A stretch of DNA of 64,000 nt, taken from Chitinophaga polysaccharea (GTDB taxonomy: Bacteria > Bacteroidota > Bacteroidia > Chitinophagales > Chitinophagaceae). Each line of letters starts with the position of its first letter. Position 1 is the first letter of the stretch. The notes beneath the pieces are model-generated. The model saw nothing but the letters and a program-made list of their open reading frames with translations. It made no database searches and was not told the DNA's origin. The translations under genes were made by a program, and so were the position numbers. The stretch lies in contig NZ_CABFVU010000001.1 in assembly GCF_902150045.1 (NCBI RefSeq), positions 1,860,001 through 1,924,000 of the forward strand, written 5' to 3'. Shown here piece after piece: positions 1-8,973 of this stretch.

Positions 1-1
1 C

Positions 2-439
2 AGCGCTTACCTGCTCGTACTTGGTATTATTGTGATCCGGAAAGGGATCCAGAAAAATAAAAGGAAAACAAAAACGAAAAGACTTGCTCCCCTGGCCTTC
101 GCCGGTGGATTTATGGACGCCATCGGTGGCGGTGGCTGGGGCCCCATTGTTACTTCTACCTTATTGAGTAAAGGCCGTACCGTACACTATACCATTGGTT
201 CTGTAAATGCGGCAGAGTTTTTTATTTCACTCTCCAGCGCTGCCACATTCCTCATCTTTACCGGTATCTCCAGCTGGCAGGTGATTGTGGGATTGGTGAT
301 AGGCGGTGTGATTGCCTCTCCGTTTGCTGCCATCCTGGTGCGCAGGATAAAACGCAAACCGCTGATGATAATGGTAGGAGTACTTATTATCATATTGAGC
401 CTGCGTACTATTATTGACACCTTACTTCACCTCGTTTAA
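2..439 (+). CDS. TauE/SafE-family membrane transporter, C-terminal part
   Basis: The reading frame is open at the left edge of the window, so this is the last 145 codons of a longer gene. The visible part holds hydrophobic segments separated by basic loops. It contains the glycine-rich stretch FAGGFMDAIGGGGWGP, typical of the second half of TauE/SafE (sulfite exporter/UPF0721) inner-membrane proteins, which carry small organic or sulfur-containing anions. The substrate cannot be told from sequence. The last 18 bases overlap the end of the convergent dehydrogenase gene, with no room for a separate terminator. The start is outside the window. Confidence 0.85.
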   Translation, partial: SAYLLVLGIIVIRKGIQKNKRKTKTKRLAPLAFAGGFMDAIGGGGWGPIVTSTLLSKGRTVHYTIGSVNAAEFFISLSSAATFLIFTGISSWQVIVGLVIGGVIASPFAAILVRRIKRKPLMIMVGVLIIILSLRTIIDTLLHLV

Positions 440-1411
440 TATTATTCCCCCTCTCTCAAAACTACGTATATTGTTCAGCGTTACCTCTGCTATCTGTGTG
501 AGCGCTTCCTTTGTAAAAAAGCCCTGATGGGCAGTTACCAGCACATTTGGAAATGTTGTTAATCTTGATAACACATCATCCTGGATAATACTTCCCGAAA
601 AATTCTGAAAAAACAGGTGCTCTTCCTGTTCATATACATCTATTCCCAATGCGCCTATATGACCCACCTTCAATGCTGCCACTACTGCGGCGGTATCTAT
701 TAAACCGCCACGACTGGTATTGATCAGGACCACACCTGTTTTCATAGTAGCAATAGACTGTTCATTGATCATATGCCGGGTACTTTCCATCAGCGGGCAA
801 TGCAGCGATATCACCTCCGACTGTGCAAAAATTTTATCAAGAGGCACATACTTTACACCTATCTCCATCAATTCCTCATTCTCATATATGTCATGGGCAT
901 ATACCTTACATCCGAAGCCCAGCATAATCCTGCAAAATACAGCTCCGATATTTCCTGTACCTACCACACCAATTGTTTTACCGTAGAGATCAAAACCTTC
1001 CAGGCCGTTCAGTGTAAAGTTCCCGTCACGTACACGATTATACGATTTGTATATTTTGCGGTTCAGCGCCAGCAGTAAAGCAACAGCATGTTCTGCCACT
1101 GCATGGGGTGAGTAGGCAGGCACCCTTACTACTTTAATGCCTGCGGCAGCGGCGGCTTTGAGATCTACATTATTAAATCCTGCGCAACGTAATGCTATCA
1201 GTTGAACTCCTTTTTGCCGGAGTATATCAATTACAGCAGCGTTCACCTTATCGTTCACAAACACGCAAACAACAGGTTCTTCTTTTACCAGGGCGGTATT
1301 ATCTTCATTTAACTGCGCCTCCAGGAAGCGGAAGCGATGTTCACCCGACTGGTTGCTTTGATTGAAATAACAGATGTCGTATGGCTGTGCACTGAAAAAG
1401 AGTATGTCCAT
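422..1411 (-). CDS. D-lactate dehydrogenase-type 2-hydroxyacid dehydrogenase
   Basis: A cytoplasmic NAD-dependent 2-hydroxyacid dehydrogenase of 329 residues, the usual length for fermentative D-lactate dehydrogenase (LdhA). The nucleotide-binding motif GTGNIG lies at residues 151-156, followed by the acidic stretch of the Rossmann fold (YAHD, about 171-174). The catalytic residues fall at the LdhA positions: Arg234 in NTSRGG, Glu263 or 264 in DVYEQEE, and His295 in TAHQGF. The likely reaction is pyruvate plus NADH to D-lactate. A related substrate (2-hydroxyisocaproate or another 2-oxoacid) is possible. It runs in the same direction as fumC but is separated by about 90 bases and overlaps the convergent transporter gene by 18 bases. 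Confidence 0.88.
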   Translation of the reverse strand: MDILFFSAQPYDICYFNQSNQSGEHRFRFLEAQLNEDNTALVKEEPVVCVFVNDKVNAAVIDILRQKGVQLIALRCAGFNNVDLKAAAAAGIKVVRVPAYSPHAVAEHAVALLLALNRKIYKSYNRVRDGNFTLNGLEGFDLYGKTIGVVGTGNIGAVFCRIMLGFGCKVYAHDIYENEELMEIGVKYVPLDKIFAQSEVISLHCPLMESTRHMINEQSIATMKTGVVLINTSRGGLIDTAAVVAALKVGHIGALGIDVYEQEEHLFFQNFSGSIIQDDVLSRLTTFPNVLVTAHQGFFTKEALTQIAEVTLNNIRSFERGGIILNEVK

Positions 1412-1498
1412 GGCTATAGTGCTTATTTACAGGGAAGGTAATAAAAAAAGAGCCCCGTTGTCAGCGGGACTCTTTTCTTCCATAAATATGATCTGTAC

Positions 1499-2899
1499 TT
1501 ACTTGATTTCTCCTACCATGTTTGCAGGTACCACCCACTCGTCAAATTCAGCAGGGGTAACATAACCTAGTTTCACGGCCATTTCCTTGAGGGTAGTTCC
1601 TTCCTTATGGGCTTTCTGCGCAATTTCAGCTGCTTTATAGTAGCCTATTTTGGTATTCAGTGCAGTTACCAGCATAAGGGAATTCTCCACGTGCTTTTTG
1701 ATATTGGCTTCAATTGGTTCGATGCCTTCAGCACATTTATCGTTGAAGCTTACGCAACCATCGCCGATTAAGCGTGCAGAATGCAGGAAGTTGAAGATCA
1801 TCACCGGTTTAAACACGTTCAGCTCAAAGTGGCCATTGGCGCCTCCGATGCTGATGGCAACGTCATTACCCATTACCTGCGCGGCGATCATGGTGAGGGC
1901 TTCGCACTGGGTGGGGTTTACTTTACCCGGCATGATAGATGATCCCGGCTCATTGTCGGGGATATGAATTTCGCCGATACCTGCACGGGGGCCGGAGCTC
2001 AGCATGCGTATATCGTTGGCTATCTTCATTAAGCTTACAGCTACTGTTTTCAGAGCGCCATGTGCTTCCACAATAGCATCGTGTGCAGCCAGCGCCTCAA
2101 ATTTATTCTCAGCAGTAATAAAAGGCAAACCGGTTAACTGCGCAATATTCCTGGCTACATTTTCAGAATATCCTTTAGGTGTATTGATGCCAGTACCAAC
2201 GGCAGTGCCGCCCAATGCCAGTTCGCTCAGGTGAGGCAGTGAATTGTTGATGGCTTTCAGGCCATGATTCAGCTGGGCAACATAGCCGCTGATTTCCTGT
2301 CCCAGTGTAAGTGGCGTTGCATCCATGAAGTGGGTACGGCCAATTTTCACTACATTTTTATATGCTTCTGCTTTTTTGGCCAGCGTATCACGGAGCTTTG
2401 TAATGCCGGGAATAGTTACTTCCAACAGCATTTTATAAGCAGCGATGTGCATGGCAGTAGGGAAGGTATCGTTGGAGGACTGTGATTTGTTCACATCATC
2501 ATTTGGATGAACAAATTTGTCCTTATCAGTAAGCTGACCGCCATGAATAACGTGGGCGCGGTAAGCTACCACTTCGTTTACGTTCATGTTAGACTGGGTA
2601 CCGGAACCGGTTTGCCATACTACCAGCGGAAACTGGTCGTCCAGTTTACCTTCCAGTATTTCATCGCATACCTGGCCAATCAGGTCACTTTTCTCTTTGG
2701 ACAGTACACCTGCTTCGAGGTTAGTGATAGCTGCCGCTTTCTTCAGGTAAGCGAATGCCTTGATAATTTCCTTCGGCATTTTGTTGATGTCCTGCGCGAT
2801 CTTGAAATTTTCAATGGAGCGCTGTGTTTGAGCGCCATAATAGGCATTTACAGGCACTTTTACCTCGCCCATTGTGTCTTTCTCTATTCTGAATTCCAT
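1499..2899 (-). CDS. fumC: Fumarate hydratase class II
   Basis: Converts fumarate to L-malate in the TCA cycle, working as a cytoplasmic homotetramer without an iron-sulfur cluster. The protein is 466 residues, the normal class II length. The family signature [11 protein letters not shown] sits at about residues 319-329, with its serines at the position of the catalytic Ser318 of E. coli FumC. The [13 protein letters not shown] and [12 protein letters not shown] substrate-binding segments are also present. Aspartase and adenylosuccinate lyase share the fold, but the two latter segments are fumarase-like. A TAnnTTTG element lies just upstream of the ATG. Confidence 0.95.
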   Translation of the reverse strand: MEFRIEKDTMGEVKVPVNAYYGAQTQRSIENFKIAQDINKMPKEIIKAFAYLKKAAAITNLEAGVLSKEKSDLIGQVCDEILEGKLDDQFPLVVWQTGSGTQSNMNVNEVVAYRAHVIHGGQLTDKDKFVHPNDDVNKSQSSNDTFPTAMHIAAYKMLLEVTIPGITKLRDTLAKKAEAYKNVVKIGRTHFMDATPLTLGQEISGYVAQLNHGLKAINNSLPHLSELALGGTAVGTGINTPKGYSENVARNIAQLTGLPFITAENKFEALAAHDAIVEAHGALKTVAVSLMKIANDIRMLSSGPRAGIGEIHIPDNEPGSSIMPGKVNPTQCEALTMIAAQVMGNDVAISIGGANGHFELNVFKPVMIFNFLHSARLIGDGCVSFNDKCAEGIEPIEANIKKHVENSLMLVTALNTKIGYYKAAEIAQKAHKEGTTLKEMAVKLGYVTPAEFDEWVVPANMVGEIK

Positions 2900-2919
2900 G
2901 ACTTAAACTTTTAAGGCTA

Positions 2920-2927
2920 CAAAAGTA
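2920..2927 (-). promoter_or_regulatory. Putative -7 promoter element for fumC
   Basis: The minus strand reads TACTTTTG, matching the Bacteroidota -7 consensus TAnnTTTG, about 20 bases before the fumC ATG. No clear -33 TTTG partner was established, so the assignment rests on motif and position. Confidence 0.45.
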
Positions 2928-2951
2928 CGGCTTTACGGTTTGGGCTGCAAG

Positions 2952-3728
2952 CTATTCCCCGGTAAAATTCGCCTGTCTTTTCTGGATAAAGGCTGCTGCC
3001 CCTTCCTGCAGATCTTTTGTAGCAAAGCAGGCCCCGAATTCTTTCAGTTCCAGTTCAAAGCCGTCCTGGTCTTTATCCAGTGCGGCATTGGCGCATTTAA
3101 TCACGCGGGCCACTGCCAGTGGTGCTTTTGTCTGTATTTTTTGTAAGATGGAAATGGCTTTGGGCAGCAATTCTTCGGGCTTTAAAACATGGTTCACCAG
3201 TCCCCAGGCCTGTGCCTCCGTGGCATTGATCATATCTCCCGTAAGCATAAGCTCCAGGGCTTTCCCCTTACCAATCAGCTGGGTAAGCCTTTGGGTGCCG
3301 CCGTAACCGGGAATCAGCCCCAGGTTCACTTCCGGCTGGCCAAACTTAGCGTTTTCGCTGGCAATCCGGAAATGACAGGCCATGGCCAGCTCACAGCCTC
3401 CGCCCAATGCAAAACCGTTTACAGCGGCTATGATGGGCTTAGGGCTGCTTTCTATGCGTTGGAAGATAACATGGCCTTTCTTGGCCAGTTCTTCTCCCTG
3501 TTTATCTGATAACGTCAGGAACTCGCTGATATCTGCGCCGGCTACAAATGCTTTTTCACCTGCGCCGGTAATAATGGCTCCTTTGATTTGCCTGTTGCTG
3601 TACACTTCATCTACTGCCAATGCAAGGTCCGCCAGCACCTGCTGGTTGAGGGCATTCATCTTTTCCGGGCGGTTGATGGTGATCGTCAGGATGTTATTCT
3701 CCAAATGGGTGCTTATGGTCTGATACAT
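2952..3728 (-). CDS. Enoyl-CoA hydratase/isomerase (crotonase family)
   Basis: A 258-residue crotonase-fold protein, the standard length for short-chain enoyl-CoA hydratases. It shows the oxyanion-hole segments FVAGADI (61-67) and ALGGGCE (107-113). Glutamates at 113 and 133 (the second in PEVNLGLIPGYGG) match the two catalytic acids of true hydratases, so hydration of trans-2-enoyl-CoA in beta-oxidation is the likely activity. Substrate chain length and pathway cannot be read from sequence. It lies about 50 bases upstream of the fumC start on the same strand. fumC has its own promoter-like element, so co-transcription is uncertain. Confidence 0.9.
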   Translation of the reverse strand: MYQTISTHLENNILTITINRPEKMNALNQQVLADLALAVDEVYSNRQIKGAIITGAGEKAFVAGADISEFLTLSDKQGEELAKKGHVIFQRIESSPKPIIAAVNGFALGGGCELAMACHFRIASENAKFGQPEVNLGLIPGYGGTQRLTQLIGKGKALELMLTGDMINATEAQAWGLVNHVLKPEELLPKAISILQKIQTKAPLAVARVIKCANAALDKDQDGFELELKEFGACFATKDLQEGAAAFIQKRQANFTGE

Positions 3729-4047
3729 GTGCCGTATTTTAGTTTATCAATATTAAGCAATATTCAATAACCTAACGAATCAGCCCGATAGAGTTGCTTA
3801 TCCCGGCCTGAACTTAGGATTAAGCATAGCAGCATTCTGCCTCAAGGAAGAAGTCTATATAAGATTGAGATATTTTTCAGCCAGTTCACTATTATAACTG
3901 GTTACAAGGCCACCATCCTACAAAAGGATTCAACCTTTTTACCGCTCCCCCTTTTGATGATCTTCTCTATGAGGTCGCAGTACGATAATTCTATTCTTTT
4001 AATGAGTTCTACCTTCTTTTACCATTAAAATAGCACATCTCGGAAAA
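3729..4047. other. Gene-poor stretch with a possible small gene remnant
   Basis: No intact gene is visible. On the minus strand, from an ATG at 4025 to a stop at 3902, the sequence reads as a plausible basic 40-residue peptide (beginning MVKE, containing LIKRIEL and ending RMVAL) if one base near 4012 is removed. As it stands the frame is broken after eight codons. It follows a lipoprotein gene that is itself frameshifted, so this may be a decayed downstream gene, but the match could be chance. Confidence 0.2.
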
Positions 4048-4829
4048 TTAATAGTTAATAACAAGTCGGGGCGCCTTAACCACATCTGGAGTAATGTTAT
4101 CGGGATATTGATTAGAATAAAAAATCCTTCTATTAAGAACTTTAGAGCTTTCCTTAAGTTCAATCATAAATCCCATCATGAACCCACTCCCATTTACATT
4201 CTTCATCTTTTTCATAAGTGCGGTTACATCAACAGTAATATCAAGCTGTTTTAAATTAGTATGTGGTACCAGTACCTGATCTTCAAGCGTACTACCAAAA
4301 TCGTAAACATCGCTTTTAGGGGTTACAGTTTGCGGATTATATACGTCCCAGTCCATATCAATACGTCGGATATAAAATGCGTTATTGGGACCCGGGTTAG
4401 CATCAACTTTATTGCCTTCCCCCAGGGGAGAAATGTGAATGAAGTGTCAAATACGCCGATTTAATGAGTTCAGGATTGCTAACATAGGGAAAAGTCAAAA
4501 TGCTTTTGAAAGTAAACCATTTGCCGTCGATTGTCCAGTTTTCTGCAACAATCTCCCTGGTATAAGCTTTTGATCTATCTTCATATTCATTACGAAAACC
4601 CATTTGCGGAGGCGGCAGAGGGATCCGCTTTGGATCCATCGCCCGTACCAACTTAATATCAAAAGGCAATGCTCCTTCAACGTGTGCTTTTTCAGGATAT
4701 AAAACTACGGAATCACCAGGTTGAATTGCTGGAGAATCTCCTGAGTCATTTCCTTCTTTTTTACAGCTGAAAACAAGAATAACAAATGCGAACAAGACTC
4801 CTAGTAGGGGGATGAGATGGGTGTTTCAT
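4048..4829 (-). pseudogene. Frameshifted surface lipoprotein, probably DNRLRE-domain
   Basis: Two frames together encode one lipoprotein. Starting from the ATG at 4829, dropping one base of the five-base G run at 4807-4811 (plus-strand view) joins a signal peptide (MKHP then hydrophobic residues) to a lipobox, VFSC, followed by KKEGND. Dropping one base of the four-base G run at 4425-4428 joins the middle of the protein to the C-terminal half through the linker LGEGNKVDANPGPNNAFYIR. The joined product is about 260 residues. The motif order (tensile strand segment, GEGN loop, NAFYIRRI, closing PRLVINY) resembles DNRLRE-type beta-sandwich domains of Bacteroidota surface proteins. Both shifts sit in homopolymers, so sequencing error is as likely as true decay. 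Confidence 0.6.
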
Positions 4830-5091
4830 AACAATGTTTTTTATAGGATAATTTCTGTAAAGAAATGCTATTCGGCAAATTCATGCCAACAATTTTTAAA
4901 CGATTGCTCTTTCTTTGTGAGGAGAAAACTATAAAGCTTCAAAGTTGGCTTTGAAGCTTTATAAACCAACTAACAAGAAATATGGGAGAAATAGAATCCC
5001 CGATTGTCAACGAAAACAGGGTGCTAGTCTATCAAATGGACTGTCAATTGTTCAGAGATAACCTACTGGATAAGAAGACTTATTTGCTAAG
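4830..5091. other. Intergenic stretch with hairpin and a doubtful 37-codon frame
   Basis: Apart from the perfect hairpin at 4930-4963, the only open frame is on the plus strand from the ATG at 4982 to a stop at 5093-5095. It encodes 37 residues (starting MGEIESP, ending TYLLS), has no recognised relatives, and overlaps the end of the convergent outer-membrane protein gene by four bases. I do not call it a gene. Confidence 0.25.
4930..4963. repeat. Perfect 15-bp inverted repeat (hairpin)
   Basis: TATAAAGCTTCAAAG is followed by the loop TTGG and the exact reverse complement. The stem is long and perfect but has no clear T tract on either side. It could end transcription of the minus-strand outer-membrane gene in one direction, or be a remnant end of a lost element. 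Confidence 0.55.
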
Positions 5092-5946
5092 TTAATAGTT
5101 CACCTCAAACTCTGCTTTGCCACTTTTCATCTTCATATAGTGTCTTTTTCTCTTTACTTTAAAATAATCGATGCCGCTGAAGTTATAACTGAAGGTAACA
5201 AACATCAGGTTTGCCTCTAAATTTTTGTAGGGGTAAACGGAATTGCCATCTTTATCTTTTGTTTTAAAGTCCTTGTTGAAGAAATTTTGCGGATAGTACT
5301 GCACCTTCAGTCCAAAGCCGGGATTAAAGCGGAAACCTGCAAACAGGGAAGGCATCAGCAGGGGCGTACGGTCGCTGAACCATTCATTGAATTTATGGAC
5401 CTTATCACCATCCACAAATTGTTTTTCTTTATAGTTAATAGCCATGTCTATTTCGCCACCGGCAAAAAAGAATAAGCTACCGGAAGAAAGATCACCTACC
5501 TTGATACCCAGCGGAACTCCCAGGGTGTACACCCGTTGTTTCAATTTCAGGGAATCCGCAGGCTTTGAGATTAACCCGATGTTCTTCAGGTTGATCCCTG
5601 TAAAAACACCAAAATTCCGGGAAAAGTCCTTATTAAAGTTAGAGCCGACATTCAGAAACATGGTAAACCTCGGAATGTTACGCAGATGCTCCCCGTTGTT
5701 TTTCATAGAAGCAAAGGACAATAGGGGGCCATCTCCACCGTGGGTTATGTATACTCCTTCCCGGTGTTTGGGATATTTTCCGAAAATGATGGAAAAAACG
5801 GTTTTCTCACTGCTAACAACAGAGGTATCAGCGTTAGCAGAAGTGGTGGTCGCAGTCTTAGTGACCGAGTCTTTCTTTTCCTGGGCGAATACATTACAAC
5901 ACAATATCAACAGTAACAGGAATAACGGGCATAACTTACATTTCAT
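5092..5946 (-). CDS. Outer-membrane beta-barrel protein, function unknown
   Basis: A 284-residue protein with a clear signal peptide (MKCKLC, a leucine-rich core, then NVFAQ). A short Ser/Thr-rich linker follows, then alternating aromatic and polar strands typical of small outer-membrane barrels, for example GVFTGINLKNIG, LGVPLGIKVGD, LFAGFRF and FVTFSYNF. I recognise the general porin/OmpA-like barrel architecture of Bacteroidota but not a named family. The C-terminus ends in a basic tail and VNY rather than a bare aromatic residue. It stands alone between the decayed region and the B12-binding gene, so context gives no role. Confidence 0.65.
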   Translation of the reverse strand: MKCKLCPLFLLLLILCCNVFAQEKKDSVTKTATTTSANADTSVVSSEKTVFSIIFGKYPKHREGVYITHGGDGPLLSFASMKNNGEHLRNIPRFTMFLNVGSNFNKDFSRNFGVFTGINLKNIGLISKPADSLKLKQRVYTLGVPLGIKVGDLSSGSLFFFAGGEIDMAINYKEKQFVDGDKVHKFNEWFSDRTPLLMPSLFAGFRFNPGFGLKVQYYPQNFFNKDFKTKDKDGNSVYPYKNLEANLMFVTFSYNFSGIDYFKVKRKRHYMKMKSGKAEFEVNY

Positions 5947-6039
5947 AAAGCGGGTGTTATGGTTTTTTAGATATTTGGTGGACTATTTCCACTAAAGACG
6001 ACCCGGTTTTAAAAATGTTACGGCGATCCGGGAATTTTT

Positions 6040-6459
6040 TTAAAAATTCCTGTGACTGGCCACCCAGCTGGTGATATACTCGGAAATGTCTTTGGTATTG
6101 GTACCGGGAGGGAACAGTTTTCCTACCCCCATTTCCTGCAGTGCTTCCATATCGGCGTCGGGGATAATGCCACCACCGGTGAGCAGCACATCGTTCATGC
6201 CCTTTTCCTTCATCTGGGCAATGATCTTGGGGAATACGGTCATATGAGCGCCAGAGAGAATGCTTATGCCTATAGCGTCCACATCTTCCTGCAGGGCGGC
6301 ATTCACCACCATCTCCGGGGTTTGGCGCAAACCGGTATATATTACCTCCATGCCGGCATCCCGCAGTGCTGCCGCAATTACCTTTGCGCCCCTGTCGTGG
6401 CCATCCAGGCCTACTTTAGCTACCAATACACGAACAGGACGATTTAACGGGTTGACCAT
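6040..6459 (-). CDS. Stand-alone cobalamin-binding domain (methylmalonyl-CoA mutase small domain)
   Basis: A 139-residue protein that is essentially only the B12-binding domain of methylmalonyl-CoA mutase. The cobalt-ligating DxHxxG motif is DGHDRG at 19-24, followed by SILSG at 67-71 and TGGG at 95-98, which cradle the nucleotide tail of the cofactor. Such proteins act as the small, cofactor-binding partner of a separately encoded catalytic chain, isomerising methylmalonyl-CoA and succinyl-CoA or a related acyl-CoA pair. No catalytic subunit lies in this window. It is divergent from glnS, with about 90 bases between the two starts. Confidence 0.88.
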   Translation of the reverse strand: MVNPLNRPVRVLVAKVGLDGHDRGAKVIAAALRDAGMEVIYTGLRQTPEMVVNAALQEDVDAIGISILSGAHMTVFPKIIAQMKEKGMNDVLLTGGGIIPDADMEALQEMGVGKLFPPGTNTKDISEYITSWVASHRNF

Positions 6460-6524
6460 ACCATTTTCATATTAAGGAAGTAAATGTACGAAAAAGCAGA
6501 AAGCTTAAGCTCTCGGCTTTTTTG

Positions 6525-6532
6525 TACATTTG
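6525..6532 (+). promoter_or_regulatory. Putative -7 promoter element for glnS
   Basis: TACATTTG matches TAnnTTTG and ends 20 bases before the ATG at 6553. Its position implies a short 5' leader and argues against the in-frame ATG at 6484, which lies upstream of the element. Confidence 0.5.
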
Positions 6533-6552
6533 CCGTCCAAGATAAAATTATT

Positions 6553-8223
6553 ATGAGCGAAGAAAGATCCCTCAATTTTATAGAACAAATTGTTGAGGAA
6601 GACATAGCGAACGGCGTAAATGACGGCCGGGTACTGACCCGGTTCCCGCCCGAACCCAATGGCTACCTGCATATAGGTCATGCCAAATCCATTGTACTGA
6701 ACTTTGGACTGGCCCAGAAATACAATGGAAAAACCAATCTCCGCTTCGACGATACCAACCCGGTTACTGAAGATACCGAGTACGTGGAATCTATTAAAGA
6801 TGATATCCGCTGGCTGGGATTTGAGTGGGAGCAGGAACTGTATGCTTCCGATTACTTTGAACAACTCTACGCATTTGCCGTAAAAATGATAGAAAAAGGG
6901 CTGGCCTATGTAGAAGACGCCAGCGCCGATGAAATTGCCGCTGCCAAAGGTACGCCTACCGTACCAGGTACGCCCACCCCGGCCAGGAGCCGCTCCGTAG
7001 CGGAAAACCTCGACCTGTTTGAGCGGATGCGCAAAGGCGAATTCAAGGACGGCGAAAAAACCCTCCGCGCCAAAGCAGACCTGGCTTCGCCCAATATGCA
7101 CATGCGCGACCCACTGATGTACCGCATTAAACATGCACACCACCACCGTACCGGCGATAAATGGTGCATCTACCCAATGTATGATTTTGCGCATGGACAA
7201 AGCGACAGCATCGAACATATTACCCATTCCATCTGTACGCTGGAATTCATTCCGCACCGCCCGCTGTACGACTGGTTCATTAAAGAACTGGAGATCTTCC
7301 CCAGCCGCCAGTACGAGTTTGCCCGCTTAAACCTTACCTATACGGTGATGAGTAAACGAAAACTCAAACAACTGGTGGAAGAAGGTCACGTAAGCGGATG
7401 GGATGACCCCCGTATGCCTACCATCAGCGGCCTGCGCCGCCGTGGTTATACCGCTGCCAGCATCCGCCAGCTCTGCGAACGCGTAGGCGTACAGAAACGC
7501 GATAATATGATCGAACTGGGTCTCCTGGAATTCTGTATCCGCGAAGAGCTGAACAGGACCGCCAACCGCGTAATGGCCGTGCTGGACCCCGTAAAACTGG
7601 TGATCACCAATTATCCCGAAGGACAGGTAGAAGAAATGACCGCCGATAACAATCCGGAAGATGAAAACGCAGGCTCCCGTACCCTGCCTTTCAGCAATAC
7701 GCTGTATATAGAGCGGGAAGATTTTATGGAGGAGCCTCCAAAGAAATTCTTCCGCCTCGGTCCCGGCCTGATGGTGCGTTTGAAAAACGCCTATATCATC
7801 AAAGGAGAAAGCTTTGAAAAGGACGCAGACGGTAATATCACTACCATTTACGCCACTTACCTGCCGGAAAGCAAAAGTGGGGGCGACCAGAGCGGGCTAA
7901 CCGTTAAAGGAACCATCCACTGGGTAAGCGCAGCGCACGCCGCTACTGCCGAAGTAAGGATCTACGACCGCCTGTTTACCGCGGAAAATCCACAGGCAGA
8001 AGAAGCCGACTTCAAAACCCTTATCAACCCGGATTCATTGCAGGTAATTAAACAGGCCTATGTAGAACCGGGCCTGCTACAGGCCAAACCAGGCGAACGC
8101 TTCCAGTTCCTGCGCAAAGGTTACTTTGTAGTAGATAAAGACAGCACTCCTGAAAAAGTGGTGTTCAACAGAACAGTAACCCTGAAAGACGCATGGGCAA
8201 AAGAAAGTGCCAAAGGGAAGTAA
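6553..8223 (+). CDS. glnS: Glutaminyl-tRNA synthetase
   Basis: Charges tRNA-Gln with glutamine in the cytoplasm. The 556-residue protein is class I, with the HIGH motif LHIGH at 39-43 inside [14 protein letters not shown] and a KMSKS-type motif VMSKR near 264-268. The C-terminal half carries the two anticodon-binding beta-barrels. I chose ATG 6553 (MSEERSLNF) because it matches the family's N-terminus and follows a TAnnTTTG element; an earlier in-frame ATG at 6484 adds 23 unlikely residues. A strong terminator follows the stop. Having both GlnS and GltX is usual for Bacteroidota. Confidence 0.95.
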   Translation: MSEERSLNFIEQIVEEDIANGVNDGRVLTRFPPEPNGYLHIGHAKSIVLNFGLAQKYNGKTNLRFDDTNPVTEDTEYVESIKDDIRWLGFEWEQELYASDYFEQLYAFAVKMIEKGLAYVEDASADEIAAAKGTPTVPGTPTPARSRSVAENLDLFERMRKGEFKDGEKTLRAKADLASPNMHMRDPLMYRIKHAHHHRTGDKWCIYPMYDFAHGQSDSIEHITHSICTLEFIPHRPLYDWFIKELEIFPSRQYEFARLNLTYTVMSKRKLKQLVEEGHVSGWDDPRMPTISGLRRRGYTAASIRQLCERVGVQKRDNMIELGLLEFCIREELNRTANRVMAVLDPVKLVITNYPEGQVEEMTADNNPEDENAGSRTLPFSNTLYIEREDFMEEPPKKFFRLGPGLMVRLKNAYIIKGESFEKDADGNITTIYATYLPESKSGGDQSGLTVKGTIHWVSAAHAATAEVRIYDRLFTAENPQAEEADFKTLINPDSLQVIKQAYVEPGLLQAKPGERFQFLRKGYFVVDKDSTPEKVVFNRTVTLKDAWAKESAKGK

Positions 8224-8246
8224 AATATTTCTTTCAGATATGGGGA

Positions 8247-8274
8247 GGCCGGGCAGTTACTGTCCGGCCTTTTT
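8247..8274 (+). terminator. Rho-independent terminator after glnS
   Basis: GGCCGGGCAG, loop TTA, CTGTCCGGCC, then five T residues. The stem is ten pairs with one G-T wobble. It ends 45 bases before vapB, isolating the toxin-antitoxin pair from glnS transcription. Confidence 0.88.
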
Positions 8275-8319
8275 ATGTGTATTATTATATGTATTTTTAT
8301 TTACAGTAATCCACTTTAT

Positions 8320-8517
8320 ATGGCAAAAACCAATATAGACCTAGATGATAAACTGATCAAAGAAGCGATGCGGCTTAATAAGGGTAAAACAAAAGAAGAA
8401 GTAATAAATGAAGCGCTTAAAAAATATATTCTAGGTATTAATCAGCGCAAATTTTTAGATCTGAAGGGAAAAGTACAATGGGATGGAGACCTAAACGAAA
8501 TGAGGGGGAAAAAATGA
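8320..8517 (+). CDS. VapB-type antitoxin
   Basis: A 65-residue protein with the opening of VapB/type II antitoxins: MAKTNIDLDDKLIKEA, a beta-strand then helix of a ribbon-helix-helix DNA-binding fold. The C-terminal part (about 40-65, containing LDLKGKVQWDGD) would wrap the toxin's active site. It is expected to neutralise the adjacent PIN nuclease and, with it, repress the operon. The stop codon overlaps the toxin start in ATGA, indicating translational coupling. ATG 8320 is chosen because it starts the conserved domain; an ATG further upstream lies on the glnS terminator's T run. Confidence 0.85.
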   Translation: MAKTNIDLDDKLIKEAMRLNKGKTKEEVINEALKKYILGINQRKFLDLKGKVQWDGDLNEMRGKK

Positions 8518-8921
8518 AGCCACTACTTTTCGATACATCTGTCTGGATTGACGCTTTACGCCAGAAAGAAACACCACAAACCAATCTGTTAACCCATTAC
8601 CTGAATAATGACTTCGAAATTCCGCTTATTCCTATCGTGGTACAGGAATGCCTTCAAGGGATAAGAGATGATAATGAACACAGGAAAGTAAAAGAAACAT
8701 TCCGGCATTTTACCAGATTGGAATTATCTCCCATGGCCACCGCTATTGGCGCCTCCGCATTATTCCGCTCGCTCCGCAAAAAAGGTATTACCATCCGCAA
8801 AAGTAATGATTGCGTAATCGCTTTTTATGCCCTGAGCTTTAACCTGGAAGTGGTGCACAACGACAGCGACTTTGACCTGATCAGCAGCCACTCGGAATTA
8901 AAAACGTGGAAAAATAACTAA
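8514..8921 (+). CDS. VapC-type PIN-domain toxin ribonuclease
   Basis: A 135-residue PIN-domain protein, normal VapC length. The metal-binding acidic residues are visible: Asp7 in LFDTSVWID, Glu45 in VVQECLQG, Asp99 in KSNDCVIA and Asp117/119 in HNDSDFD. VapC toxins cut RNA, often tRNA anticodon loops or rRNA, when the antitoxin is lost; the target here is unknown. It overlaps vapB by four bases. The pair sits between glnS and gltX, bounded by terminators on both sides, so it forms an isolated cassette. Confidence 0.88.
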   Translation: MKPLLFDTSVWIDALRQKETPQTNLLTHYLNNDFEIPLIPIVVQECLQGIRDDNEHRKVKETFRHFTRLELSPMATAIGASALFRSLRKKGITIRKSNDCVIAFYALSFNLEVVHNDSDFDLISSHSELKTWKNN

Positions 8922-8950
8922 GGCTAAGCAATTCATCACCGCTTAGCCTT
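8920..8950. terminator. Bidirectional terminator between vapC and gltX
   Basis: AAGGCTAAGC and GCTTAGCCTT form a perfect ten-pair stem around an 11-base loop. The stem begins inside the vapC stop codon and lies 24 bases beyond the gltX stop on the other strand, so it can serve both converging genes. Confidence 0.75.
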
Positions 8951-8973
8951 TATCTATTTAACAACTAACAGTC

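Noticed and set aside
4982..5095. 37-codon plus-strand frame after the 4930 hairpin
   Set aside because: It is too short, has no recognised relatives, and overlaps the end of the convergent outer-membrane gene.
6505..7257. 250-codon minus-strand frame opposite glnS
   Set aside because: It mirrors conserved glnS coding sequence, including the HIGH region, and shows no family features.
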